A stretch of 30,724 nt of DNA, taken from Desulfurococcales archaeon (GTDB taxonomy: Archaea > Thermoproteota > Thermoprotei_A > Sulfolobales > Ignisphaeraceae). The stretch spans positions 1-30,724 of the forward strand of contig JALWBS010000060.1 of assembly GCA_027037025.1 (NCBI GenBank), in the 5' to 3' direction. The position numbers and the translations under genes are program-made. Position 1 is the first letter of the stretch. Every line of letters starts with the position of its first letter. The notes under the pieces were generated by a model, which did not search any database, had not been told where the DNA came from, and was given only the letters and a program-made list of their open reading frames with translations. Shown here piece by piece: positions 17,181-23,335 of this stretch.

Positions 17181-17187
17181 TTTTATA
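17181..17187 (+). promoter_or_regulatory. TATA box of the 89-residue protein gene
   Basis: TTTTATA about 36 nt upstream of ATG 17220, with start expected near 17210. Confidence 0.55.
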
Positions 17188-17219
17188 CCTCTCGAAGTAT
17201 GCGCTCTACGGTGTAGAGC

Positions 17220-17489
17220 ATGGCTAGAACCTGCGAGAAATACGTGATCATTGTCGGGGATAAAGAGATTGAGATCGACGACAACGTCGTTAAGATACTT
17301 AATGAGTACGTTAGAACAGAGATGAGCTTGGAAAAACTCGCTGAGAAACTCGGGTTGGATAGTTGGATCGAAGCCTATGAGTTTGTTAAGAAAGTCCCTT
17401 CTTGGATCATGTGGGTACCTCCAACGCTATGGAGAAAGGAAATGGATAAGTGTAGAGAAGCAGAAGAGATCAGAGTCGTAAAGATATAA
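17220..17489 (+). CDS. small conserved-type hypothetical protein
   Basis: 89 residues, family not recognised. It opens with a beta-hairpin (KYVIIVGDKEIEIDDNVVKI), then has a helix-turn-helix-like pair (TEMSLEKLAEKLGLDSWIEA) and a Trp/Pro-rich stretch (VPSWIMWVPPTLWRKEMDKC). The middle could be a small DNA-binding helical unit, but no wing is obvious. It has its own TATA box, stands alone, and is followed by tRNA-Pro. Its coding bias resembles its neighbours, so it is likely a real gene. Confidence 0.7.
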   Translation: MARTCEKYVIIVGDKEIEIDDNVVKILNEYVRTEMSLEKLAEKLGLDSWIEAYEFVKKVPSWIMWVPPTLWRKEMDKCREAEEIRVVKI

Positions 17490-17525
17490 CTCGTAACTAA
17501 CTACGCGATCGAATGACTAAAGAAG

Positions 17526-17532
17526 TTTATAA
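17526..17532 (+). promoter_or_regulatory. TATA box of tRNA-Pro
   Basis: TTTATAA, 31-37 nt upstream of the mature 5' end at 17563, consistent with a short 5' leader removed by RNase P. Confidence 0.6.
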
Positions 17533-17562
17533 GCTGATTCACAACACCTACCGATTCTTGGT

Positions 17563-17658
17563 GGGGCCGTCGTCTAGCCTGGCTAGGATGCCAGCCTGGG
17601 GAAGAACCCCGATCCGGAGCGCTGGTGGTCCCGGGTTCAAATCCCGGCGGCCCCACCA
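17563..17658 (+). tRNA. tRNA-Pro(GGG) with an 18-nt intron, CCA encoded
   Basis: Acceptor stem GGGGCCG/CGGCCCC, D stem, anticodon stem CCAGC (17591-17595) with GCTGG (17621-17625), T stem CCGGG/CCCGG with loop TTCAAAT, discriminator A, and genomic CCA at 17656-17658. The anticodon GGG is at 17598-17600 in loop CTGGGG + C. The intron occupies 17602-17619 at the canonical 37/38 site. A bulge-helix-bulge is visible: the central helix CTGG/CCGG is flanked by 3-nt bulges GGA and AGC, each cut between nucleotides 2 and 3. Confidence 0.95.
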
Positions 17659-17667
17659 ATCAAGAGG

Positions 17668-17675
17668 TTTATAAG
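17668..17675 (+). promoter_or_regulatory. TATA box downstream of tRNA-Pro
   Basis: TTTATAAG begins 10 nt after the tRNA, with start expected near 17697. It is followed by the perfect inverted repeat at 17683-17695. The first plausible coding start is at 17767, about 70 nt farther. Confidence 0.5.
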
Positions 17676-17682
17676 TAAGTGG

Positions 17683-17695
17683 TTGGTATTACCAA
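17683..17695. repeat. perfect 13-bp inverted repeat TTGGTA-T-TACCAA
   Basis: A 6-bp perfect palindrome with a 1-nt centre lying between a TATA box (17668-17675) and the predicted transcription start. It is positioned like an operator for a dimeric regulator. A T-rich stretch (17699-17712) follows, so a tRNA-Pro terminator is another possibility, though the 1-nt loop makes an RNA hairpin unlikely. Confidence 0.5.
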
Positions 17696-17766
17696 AGAGT
17701 TTTTGCTTTGTTTATGCTTAATCACCGAGGATTGTAGGAATTACATCTTCCTTTCTTCGAGGGGCA

Positions 17767-18039
17767 ATGGGTTTCGAGAACCTCAGTGGTACGACTAGGG
17801 GTACTCGATATCTACTCAAGATCGCTTATGGTAGTAACGGGCTCTGCGCAATGCCCGTGGTGTACGTATGTTCGCGTTGTGGTGCCGTGGTCTATAGATT
17901 CGAGCGAGCTGGACAGGATTACTATGGAATACCTACTCCATCGGAATTATCTGCGAGGGTTGGAGGCTTTTGCCCTAAATGCGGTAAACCTATATCAACC
18001 AGGGTCGATCTATCCAATGTCTCTGTTAAACCTAAGTGA
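17767..18039 (+). CDS. zinc-ribbon protein, unknown function
   Basis: 90 residues from ATG 17767; an internal ATG at 17851 would leave a 62-residue protein beginning at MPVVYVCSRCG. Two CxxC knuckles, CSRCG and CPKCG, are about 36 residues apart and should bind one zinc. The part between them has YRFERAGQDYYGIPTPSEL. Similar tiny zinc-ribbon proteins are common in Crenarchaeota and usually unassigned. The GAGGGG before ATG 17767 is only 2 nt away, so the start is uncertain. The last 30 nt overlap the cca 3' end tail to tail. Confidence 0.6.
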   Translation: MGFENLSGTTRGTRYLLKIAYGSNGLCAMPVVYVCSRCGAVVYRFERAGQDYYGIPTPSELSARVGGFCPKCGKPISTRVDLSNVSVKPK

Positions 18040-19464
18040 ATTCTCGATGCATGGCTCGAGAAGGTGATAGAAGAAGTTTTTCTTTGTAGAGCTATGTATC
18101 CAGGTAAGTACATCCATAGGAACTTTCTTCAGGTGCTCCGGCTCTTTGCACAGGTTCACGATCTCGAGAGGCTTAACGAACTCCAACTCAATAGCCCTGA
18201 CATGTTTCTGTATAACGTCTTCCACGTTGAGAGCCTTTATGCAGAGAAGCCTGTTCTCAGTATCAATCCACGGGGGGACTTCTGCGCGTATGTTCTTCTT
18301 TATGAACTTTACGGCGTTCGCGAGCTCCGTTGCAGGAGGACCTTCGTGTAGATGCTTTTTCACTGAGCCTAGGTATACCTCTACGAATGTGTATGCACGT
18401 AGTGAGTCTGAGTCTAGATAGCTATCGATGCTCAGCACCCTTAACCTAGAGCTTCTCAATACATTGACTATAGCGCGTTCGAACCTTCTAAGCTGTCCCC
18501 ACACAACATCCTCAGAAACCCTTAGCACACGATGAACAACTAAGAACATTCCTCTTAACGATTCGAAGCATTCCCTCTTTACTTCGCTAACTACCTCATC
18601 CAACCTCTTCTCATCGAGAACAACGTTTGGTCTGAGAAAGAACCTCGTTGATGGACACTCGAGGAAAAGCTTAGCGCAGAGTCTGAACAGCGATAGAGAT
18701 CGTATGCTCACGGATGCTGCAGCATTCCTTCTAGGATCAACAGGGTCCACCACGACGAGAGGTGCACCTCGGAATCTCTTTAAACAATCACGTTCGCTAC
18801 TGTAGTACCCCTCTATATCGATACAGGTCTTGTACGGTCTCCAGTTCTCGGATTCTCTTAGTACGCTTAGAAAAGAGCCGTATCGCACAATGAGGAGCTC
18901 AGCTAAGTAACCCGAGAAGCCACGAACCCTAACCTCAGCACCGTAGACGCCTACACCCTTCATAAAAGCCTTGAGAAGCCTAACTTCGTCCTTCTCCTTT
19001 TCACTAAGCTTCGAAGTTATGTAGGCAGTGTGAAACGGAGTTCTATCAACGGCTGTGATTATCTCTCGCGGATCGCTAACGTAGTAAGCGGGAACAACAT
19101 CTATCTCAACGTTGCCTACGACCACCGTCACATATGGATGCGTTGCATACTTGATAACCGTTCTAAATCCCCTTGCCTCTAAACACCTCTTAATCGAGGG
19201 AACGAACTTAAGCTCAAGCTCTTCAGGTTTAACCCCTTTGTCAAATAGTACAAATAGATCTATATCAACATCGTTTCTAAGAAAGGTATCTTTAGCAAAG
19301 GATCCCTGCGCACTCACCTCTAAATAAGGTAAACCCTCTTCCTCCAAGCACCATCTAACGCTCTTCGATACGAGATCCGATAATACGCTGAGGTACTGAT
19401 AATCTTCCAACCTAGGTTTGATGAAGTTAAGTACTTCCTCCAATACTTTCCTCAGCGCATCCAT
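18010..19464 (-). CDS. cca: CCA-adding enzyme (class I tRNA nucleotidyltransferase)
   Basis: A 484-residue archaeal-type CCA transferase that builds or repairs the tRNA 3' CCA. The nucleotidyltransferase signature GSFAKDTFLRNDVDIDLFV carries the catalytic aspartates (DVDID), and a third acidic residue is in VEIDVVPAYYV. The helical region with KAFMKGVGVYGAEVRVRGFSG continues the class I fold. Both tRNA genes in this window already encode CCA, so here its role would be mainly repair and quality control. It starts 12 nt after thpR, the usual archaeal pairing. Confidence 0.97.
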   Translation of the reverse strand: MDALRKVLEEVLNFIKPRLEDYQYLSVLSDLVSKSVRWCLEEEGLPYLEVSAQGSFAKDTFLRNDVDIDLFVLFDKGVKPEELELKFVPSIKRCLEARGFRTVIKYATHPYVTVVVGNVEIDVVPAYYVSDPREIITAVDRTPFHTAYITSKLSEKEKDEVRLLKAFMKGVGVYGAEVRVRGFSGYLAELLIVRYGSFLSVLRESENWRPYKTCIDIEGYYSSERDCLKRFRGAPLVVVDPVDPRRNAAASVSIRSLSLFRLCAKLFLECPSTRFFLRPNVVLDEKRLDEVVSEVKRECFESLRGMFLVVHRVLRVSEDVVWGQLRRFERAIVNVLRSSRLRVLSIDSYLDSDSLRAYTFVEVYLGSVKKHLHEGPPATELANAVKFIKKNIRAEVPPWIDTENRLLCIKALNVEDVIQKHVRAIELEFVKPLEIVNLCKEPEHLKKVPMDVLTWIHSSTKKNFFYHLLEPCIENSLRFNRDIG

Positions 19465-19476
19465 AAGCTGCCCACT

Positions 19477-20052
19477 CTAACCTAGCTCAACAACGAATAA
19501 GTCTCGGTATATCGGGCCCCGTGGAGTTAAGGTGCTCTGCTTCAGTTTAAGCTTTGTAACGGGGCTAACTCCAAAGTCGTAGTCGATGTACTCGCTAAGC
19601 ACCTTAATGAGCTTATCTACATTACGACCGCTTCTTACACGAGCTAACGTTATGTGTGGTGAGAATTCGTGCTGATCCCTATGAACATCGTATAGTCTCT
19701 CCTTAGCTATTCCATCATCTATCAACCTCCTTATCCTAGAGAGCTCCTCCACACCCTCAGTAACTCCTGCCCATACAACCCTAGGCCTGTTGATGTTGGG
19801 GAAAGCTCCTAGCCCTCGGATTCTTATCTCGAATTTCTTAACGCTCTTAGGAATTTCACTCATCAACGCCTTTATTCTCTCCAAAGTAATCGTCGATATG
19901 TTACCTAGGAACCTTATTGTTAAGTGTATGTTCTCATCTTCGACGGGCTTAATATCGGCGCCCGTACTCATGAGAGCTTCCTTCACGCTTATCAACCTAC
20001 CTAAGACCTGTGGGTTCTCTATTTCCACAGCTATGAAGGACCTTATACTCAT
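19477..20052 (-). CDS. thpR: RNA 2',3'-cyclic phosphodiesterase (ThpR / 2H family)
   Basis: A 191-residue 2H phosphoesterase, historically called 2'-5' RNA ligase. The two HxTx motifs that form the active site are present: H43-L-T45 in IHLTIRFLG and H133-I-T135 in SPHITLARVRS. It hydrolyses 2',3'-cyclic phosphates in RNA. In tRNA metabolism this fits with the adjacent CCA-adding enzyme and the intron-containing tRNAs, whose splicing creates such ends. It heads the thpR-cca unit. Confidence 0.95.
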   Translation of the reverse strand: MSIRSFIAVEIENPQVLGRLISVKEALMSTGADIKPVEDENIHLTIRFLGNISTITLERIKALMSEIPKSVKKFEIRIRGLGAFPNINRPRVVWAGVTEGVEELSRIRRLIDDGIAKERLYDVHRDQHEFSPHITLARVRSGRNVDKLIKVLSEYIDYDFGVSPVTKLKLKQSTLTPRGPIYRDLFVVELG

Positions 20053-20087
20053 TGCACAGCCCTATAGCTTTACACAAACTCAAACCG

Positions 20088-20097
20088 CTTTAATATT
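20088..20097. promoter_or_regulatory. shared A/T promoter element for thpR-cca and the PUA gene
   Basis: CTTTAATATT in the 78-nt divergent spacer. Reading left it is about 40 nt before the thpR ATG; reading right it is about 38 nt before the PUA start. One TATA-like box may serve both directions. A second minus-strand candidate (TGTAAAGC, 20068-20075) is closer to thpR. Confidence 0.4.
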
Positions 20098-20130
20098 CTT
20101 GCCTCAGCTGCACTAACGGGATGCCTAAGC

Positions 20131-20658
20131 TTGAAACTGCAGTACTTATCAAAGAAGAATGTTAAGGAGATAGCCTCTAGGCTTGAGAAAGCCGAGCTCG
20201 ACGAAGAGATTGTGAATATCGTTAGGAACTGCAGCAAGGCGTATTTCGTCGAGTACCCAAGGTTCAAGATCTACGTATTCGACGGAATTCCACTCCTCTT
20301 TGAACACATTAAGATCCCAGAGACACTACTACCGACGCTCTACTTCGTCAACACCTTCATCAACTCGAGGGGCAAGCCCCCAATGCATTGGGTAAGAGTT
20401 GACGAAGGGGCCATCAACCCCATTCTGAGAGGAGCTGACGTAATGATACCAGGAATAAAAGAGCACTCGATGTTCACTAAAGGAAGCCCCGTATGTGTCT
20501 TAGAGCCCAATAAGCGTTACGCCATAGCTATCGGGATATCTTTAATCAGTGCACATGATCTGGAGCAGCTTAAAAGGGGAAAGGGAATCAAGGTCGTTTC
20601 AAGGCTCAACGACGATCTATGGAGCGCATGTTTAGAGATAGCGAGAAAGAGTAGATAA
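20131..20658 (+). CDS. PUA-domain RNA-binding protein (DUF1947, MCT-1-like)
   Basis: 175 residues: an N-terminal archaeal DUF1947-type domain (KLQYLSKKNVKEIASRLEKA) and a C-terminal PUA domain from about residue 75 (MHWVRVDEGAINPILRGADVMIPGI, KGSPVCVLEPNKRYAIAIG). Eukaryotic relatives (MCT-1/Tma20) join DENR in ribosome recycling; archaeal members are presumed RNA- or ribosome-binding. The start is TTG, because no in-frame ATG or GTG lies between the promoter element and the conserved beginning. The nearby ATG at 20121 is out of frame and meets a stop. Confidence 0.9.
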   Translation: MKLQYLSKKNVKEIASRLEKAELDEEIVNIVRNCSKAYFVEYPRFKIYVFDGIPLLFEHIKIPETLLPTLYFVNTFINSRGKPPMHWVRVDEGAINPILRGADVMIPGIKEHSMFTKGSPVCVLEPNKRYAIAIGISLISAHDLEQLKRGKGIKVVSRLNDDLWSACLEIARKSR

Positions 20659-20694
20659 TCACTCCCAAAGCCTTAATCGAGAGAAGTAGTTTGC

Positions 20695-20745
20695 TCAGCA
20701 CCCTTAACTACGATCACCAGATTCACTACGCTCGTGCCTCATCAT
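20695..20745 (-). ncRNA. box C/D sRNA (candidate B)
   Basis: Minus strand: C box ATGATGA (20745-20739), 12-nt guide (20738-20727), D' box GTGA (20726-20723, relaxed), 5-nt spacer, C' box GTGATCG (20717-20711, 5 of 7), 12-nt guide (20710-20699), D box CTGA (20698-20695). A 3-bp terminal stem TGC/GCA (20749-20747 with 20694-20692) closes it, with the same geometry as candidate A. Predicted targets are UACGCUCGUGCC (D' guide, methylated at the fifth base, C) and CACCCUUAACUA (D guide, fifth base C). I could not assign either to an rRNA position. It lies between the PUA gene and tRNA-Leu. Confidence 0.7.
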
Positions 20746-20803
20746 CGCACGGGCACTAAAGGTTTAACCCCCCTCGAAACCCACGAGTTATACCCGGAAA
20801 GGT

Positions 20804-20912
20804 GCGGGGGTGCCCGAGCCAGGTCAAAGGGGGCGGGCTTAAGACCTCCGGCTCAGAGTGAGAGACCCGCTGGCGTAGGCCTGCGTGGGTTCAAATCCCA
20901 CCCCCCGCACCA
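20804..20912 (+). tRNA. tRNA-Leu(UAA) with a 21-nt intron, CCA encoded
   Basis: Acceptor GCGGGGG/CCCCCGC, a class II variable arm of 14 nt (20871-20884), T stem GTGGG/CCCAC, discriminator A and genomic CCA (20910-20912). Anticodon stem GCGGG (20833-20837) pairs with CCCGC (20866-20870). The loop is CTTAAG + A with anticodon TAA at 20840-20842. The intron spans 20844-20864 at the canonical 37/38 site, with central helix CTTA/TGAG and 3-nt bulges AGA on both sides forming the bulge-helix-bulge. Confidence 0.95.
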
Positions 20913-21189
20913 TACTTCTGATAAGGATATACATAACTATTGCGATGGCTAGCACCACAGCCGCTAAAATTATCAGCTGCAGCCATCCCATTCCAAAACC
21001 GAAGCATATGGGGATGAAGGCTACCACAATACATCCGCCACCCACAACCTTCCCACCTTTGATTCCCGTTGATGTAGCTGAGCTGCTAATAAGCGAGACG
21101 AAAGGTGCTAACACTATCAATGCGATCCCCACGAAAACCATTATGATCCCTGCAAGGAATAGATCCCTCCTCATGGCTTCGTCACCCAT
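20839..21189 (-). CDS. DUF131 membrane protein, C-terminus running antisense into tRNA-Leu
   Basis: 116 residues. Residues 10-35 and 65-92 are strongly hydrophobic helices around a GGKVVGGGCIVVAFIPICFG segment, the same layout as the upstream DUF131/TIGR00304-like paralogue. After ILIRSMV the reading frame enters the antisense of the tRNA-Leu gene (20912 downwards) and codes RGVGFEPTQAYASGS, a signature of translated tRNA antisense. It stops only at 20839. The last about 25 residues are therefore probably not selected as protein, although no earlier stop exists. It starts 8 nt inside the upstream paralogue. Function unknown. Confidence 0.65.
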   Translation of the reverse strand: MGDEAMRRDLFLAGIIMVFVGIALIVLAPFVSLISSSATSTGIKGGKVVGGGCIVVAFIPICFGFGMGWLQLIILAAVVLAIAIVMYILIRSMVRGVGFEPTQAYASGSLTLSRRS

Positions 21190-21454
21190 GTACCAGAGAT
21201 GGTACCAAGAAAATCATTATCACTAGCGATGCTACTACCAACACGGCGAGTATGATGGAAGCCGCTAGTATCATGCGGTTGCTAGAACCGAAGACTATTG
21301 GTATGGGACCCACCATTACCCCACCTCCGTACTCCACTCTGGTCCTCGTTGAAGCTCCGCTTCCTAGAATCACGGAGAGCATCATTAAGAGCATCCCTAC
21401 GAGTATGAGGATCATGCCTAGGGACATCATCGCTAAACCAATGCTCAACCCCAA
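21182..21454 (-). CDS. DUF131 (TIGR00304-type) membrane protein
   Basis: 90 residues with two predicted membrane helices (about 4-30 and 62-86) flanking the characteristic GGGVMVGPIPIVFGSSNR motif of the archaeal DUF131 family. Function unknown. The longest start is TTG 21454. TTG 21448 fits the TATA box (21471-21476) spacing better, and ATG 21430 is a shorter alternative. It overlaps the next paralogue by 8 nt (ATGGGTGA), so the two are translated from one message and may form a hetero-oligomer. Confidence 0.8.
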   Translation of the reverse strand: MGLSIGLAMMSLGMILILVGMLLMMLSVILGSGASTRTRVEYGGGVMVGPIPIVFGSSNRMILAASIILAVLVVASLVIMIFLVPSLVHG

Positions 21455-21470
21455 GCTTTCGCACCAAAGC

Positions 21471-21476
21471 TATATA
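21471..21476. promoter_or_regulatory. palindromic TATATA element
   Basis: Symmetric TATATA. Leftward it lies about 20-26 nt before the DUF131 start. Rightward it predicts a start near 21500, 7 nt before the C box of the candidate sRNA at 21507. Confidence 0.5.
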
Positions 21477-21506
21477 TCTTGCGAGGCTTAAACGCTACTA
21501 TGAGGG

Positions 21507-21559
21507 ATGATGTTTGCGGCCGTAACCGATGTGATGAGGAGAGGGCGGGCTTTCCTTGA
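21507..21559 (+). ncRNA. possible box C/D-like sRNA (candidate F, relaxed boxes)
   Basis: C-like ATGATGT (21507-21513), an exact 12-nt guide, D'-like CCGA (21526-21529), 1 nt, exact C' GTGATGA (21531-21537), 18 nt, and D-like TTGA (21556-21559). Box matches are relaxed and the D'-C' spacer is unusually short, so this is weak. In favour is a TATATA element positioned to start transcription near 21500. Confidence 0.3.
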
Positions 21560-21572
21560 CCGTAGCACCACC

Positions 21573-21580
21573 TTTAAAAA
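21573..21580 (+). promoter_or_regulatory. TATA box upstream of candidate sRNA E and the SixA-like gene
   Basis: TTTAAAAA predicts a transcription start near 21602, at the first base of the sRNA-like element. The downstream phosphatase gene would otherwise have an 80-nt leader, long for this genome. Confidence 0.55.
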
Positions 21581-21602
21581 CCACTGTTACTCACAGCATT
21601 CG

Positions 21603-21658
21603 GAGATGAGGAGATTAGTCCCAGTCTGATACAATGATGTAAGGCCTCCCCACACCGA
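21603..21658 (+). ncRNA. possible box C/D sRNA (candidate E), in the leader of a phosphatase gene
   Basis: C-like GAGATGA (21603-21609, 6 of 7), 16-nt guide, exact D' CTGA (21626-21629), 4-nt spacer, C'-like ATGATGT (21634-21640, 6 of 7), 14-nt guide, D-like CCGA (21655-21658). The size and order fit archaeal C/D sRNA, and a TATA box is correctly spaced. The degenerate D box keeps confidence moderate. It could be a processed leader of the SixA-like mRNA. Confidence 0.4.
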
Positions 21659-21681
21659 TTAGTTGCTAGAGGTTGATTGGA

Positions 21682-22158
21682 TTGATTGTGTGCTTCGTTA
21701 GGCATGGACGTGCGGAGGAGAAGAAACCGGGTCAAAGTGACTTCGATCGCAGGTTGACGGAGGAAGGTAGGAGAGAAATCGAGATACTATCGAAGGTTTT
21801 ACCTATCGAGTCTCCCGTAACCATATACACATCACCTTATAAACGAGCTGTTGAGAGTGCGGAGATACTCTCCAAGGAGCTTAATGGAGAGGTTGTAGTG
21901 CTTCAAGAGCTAGCCCCGGATCTAGCTTCTATCGATAGGTTACGGACGTTATCGATTCGAGGTCGTAGCGCCGTGTTTGTCGGTCACGCACCTAGCATAG
22001 AGAAGATAGTTAGCGAATTGATAGGGGGTGGAAACGTGAGGTTGAAGACAGGGTCTGCGGCTTGCGTAGACATAGGTGATAGAAATGCCCTTGATAGATC
22101 GATCGGGGTTTTGATATACTTGGTCGTACCAAGGTACTTAGAGAGGATTGTTCGCTAA
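21682..22158 (+). CDS. SixA-like histidine phosphatase family protein
   Basis: 158 residues of the histidine phosphatase superfamily. The catalytic RHG is at the start (VCFVRHGRAEEKKPG), the second arginine in TSPYKRAVESAEIL, and the second catalytic histidine in VFVGHAPSIEKIVSEL. The closest characterised relative by layout and size is SixA (phosphohistidine phosphatase), but the archaeal substrate is unknown. I chose TTG 21682 because GAGGT (21669-21673) lies 8 nt upstream. TTG 21673 and GTG 21688 are in-frame alternatives. It stops 4 nt from the convergent sufB/D gene. Confidence 0.88.
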   Translation: MIVCFVRHGRAEEKKPGQSDFDRRLTEEGRREIEILSKVLPIESPVTIYTSPYKRAVESAEILSKELNGEVVVLQELAPDLASIDRLRTLSIRGRSAVFVGHAPSIEKIVSELIGGGNVRLKTGSAACVDIGDRNALDRSIGVLIYLVVPRYLERIVR

Positions 22159-22162
22159 TCAA

Positions 22163-23335
22163 CTAACCACTGCTTCTCTTTGCCAGCAACTCGAGCACGC
22201 TATTCATGGACTTCCTCACGTTCGGTGGTAGGAAATCTAGTTTTACATCCACAAAGCTTCTGACCAGAAGCGCGATAGCTTCGCGCTCTGTAAAGCCTTT
22301 GAGCATTAGGTACTCGAGTTCATCTCCACGAATCTTGCCTATGGAGGCTTCATGGTAGAGCTCCGCATCGCTCGTACTACTTACGAGTTCAGGTATTGTA
22401 GATACCCCCGCTCCCTCACCTAATATCAACGCGTTGCATTCTGCGAATCCTCTACTACCTCTTCCATGAGCATCGATCCTAAGCCTTGAAACGATCTTCG
22501 CAGAATCGCGTGCCACCACCTTGCTAACGAGCTGCGCAGAGCTCTCACCACCTTCGAGTACAGCGTACGATCCAATATCGTAGTACCCTTCGCCTAGTCC
22601 GAGAACCACAGACGCTGCATAGCACTGGGAACCCTCACCCTTCAACATTATCTTGGGCATCGTTTGGATCGTTCTAGTTCTAGACATATTCACGTAGTAG
22701 GAAACGTACGTAGCCCCGCTTTCGAGTATCGCAACCGTGCGCGGCCTGACATGAGTGACGTTATTCCACGAATGTATCATCACATCAATGAGCTTAGCTC
22801 CCCGGCTCAAGTAGATCTCCGTTACCGCCGCGTGGAACCCTATCGATTCTGGCATTATGCTACATCCCGTAACCACAACAGCCTCAGCACCTTCCTCAAC
22901 AACTATGACGTTGTGTACGAGCTGCGCACCTCCAGTCATGAAGAAGCAGGTCTGTATAGGTAACTCAACTCGACAACCCTTCTTTACCCTAACGAAGAAC
23001 CCTCCATGACCGTAAAGCGCGACGCTCGCAACATACTTATCTAGATCCGGCGGAACAGCGTTCCATACAAACTCGCTTTCTTCAACGTTATCTATAGGAG
23101 ATATCTCTACGCATGGACTCACGCTCTTTAGAATCTCTATCCTCTCGTTTATCTGGTAATACATCGCGGATACACGTCCTTTACCTAAGTTGACTTCCTG
23201 TGTTGGTACTCCACTCGCTTTCTCTTTACCGCGCATCGCCTTCCCTAAGTACATGGTTATATCTACGTCTGGACCGTGGGAAGCTGGTTTCGACAAAGCT
23301 CTTCGAGCTCTTTCAAGAACTAAGCTCTTTCGCAT
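22163..23335 (-). CDS. SufB/SufD family Fe-S assembly scaffold
   Basis: A 390-residue SUF scaffold protein. It shows the beta-helix core of the family: GAQLVHNVIVVEEGAEAVVVTG, IGFHAAVTEIYLSRGAKL and HGRGSRGFAECNALILGE, followed by the C-terminal helical HEASIGKIRGDELEYLMLKG-FTEREAI motif that docks SufC. In archaea a single SufB/D-like protein or a SufB+SufD pair works with SufC to assemble Fe-S clusters. Only one is seen in this window. The ATG overlaps sufC by 23 nt, so it is co-translated. Whether it is SufB (with a cluster-binding Cys) or SufD cannot be settled by eye. Confidence 0.93.
   Translation of the reverse strand: MRKSLVLERARRALSKPASHGPDVDITMYLGKAMRGKEKASGVPTQEVNLGKGRVSAMYYQINERIEILKSVSPCVEISPIDNVEESEFVWNAVPPDLDKYVASVALYGHGGFFVRVKKGCRVELPIQTCFFMTGGAQLVHNVIVVEEGAEAVVVTGCSIMPESIGFHAAVTEIYLSRGAKLIDVMIHSWNNVTHVRPRTVAILESGATYVSYYVNMSRTRTIQTMPKIMLKGEGSQCYAASVVLGLGEGYYDIGSYAVLEGGESSAQLVSKVVARDSAKIVSRLRIDAHGRGSRGFAECNALILGEGAGVSTIPELVSSTSDAELYHEASIGKIRGDELEYLMLKGFTEREAIALLVRSFVDVKLDFLPPNVRKSMNSVLELLAKRSSG

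Noticed and set aside
17786..18067. Alternative 93-codon frame overlapping the zinc-ribbon gene
   Set aside because: It overlaps the zinc-ribbon frame, which has paired CxxC motifs; this frame has only one CPWC and an unlikely composition.
21500..21559. 19-codon micro-ORF (start ATG at 21500) with two cysteines
   Set aside because: It coincides with the C/D-like RNA element and is too short to judge; no conserved motif.
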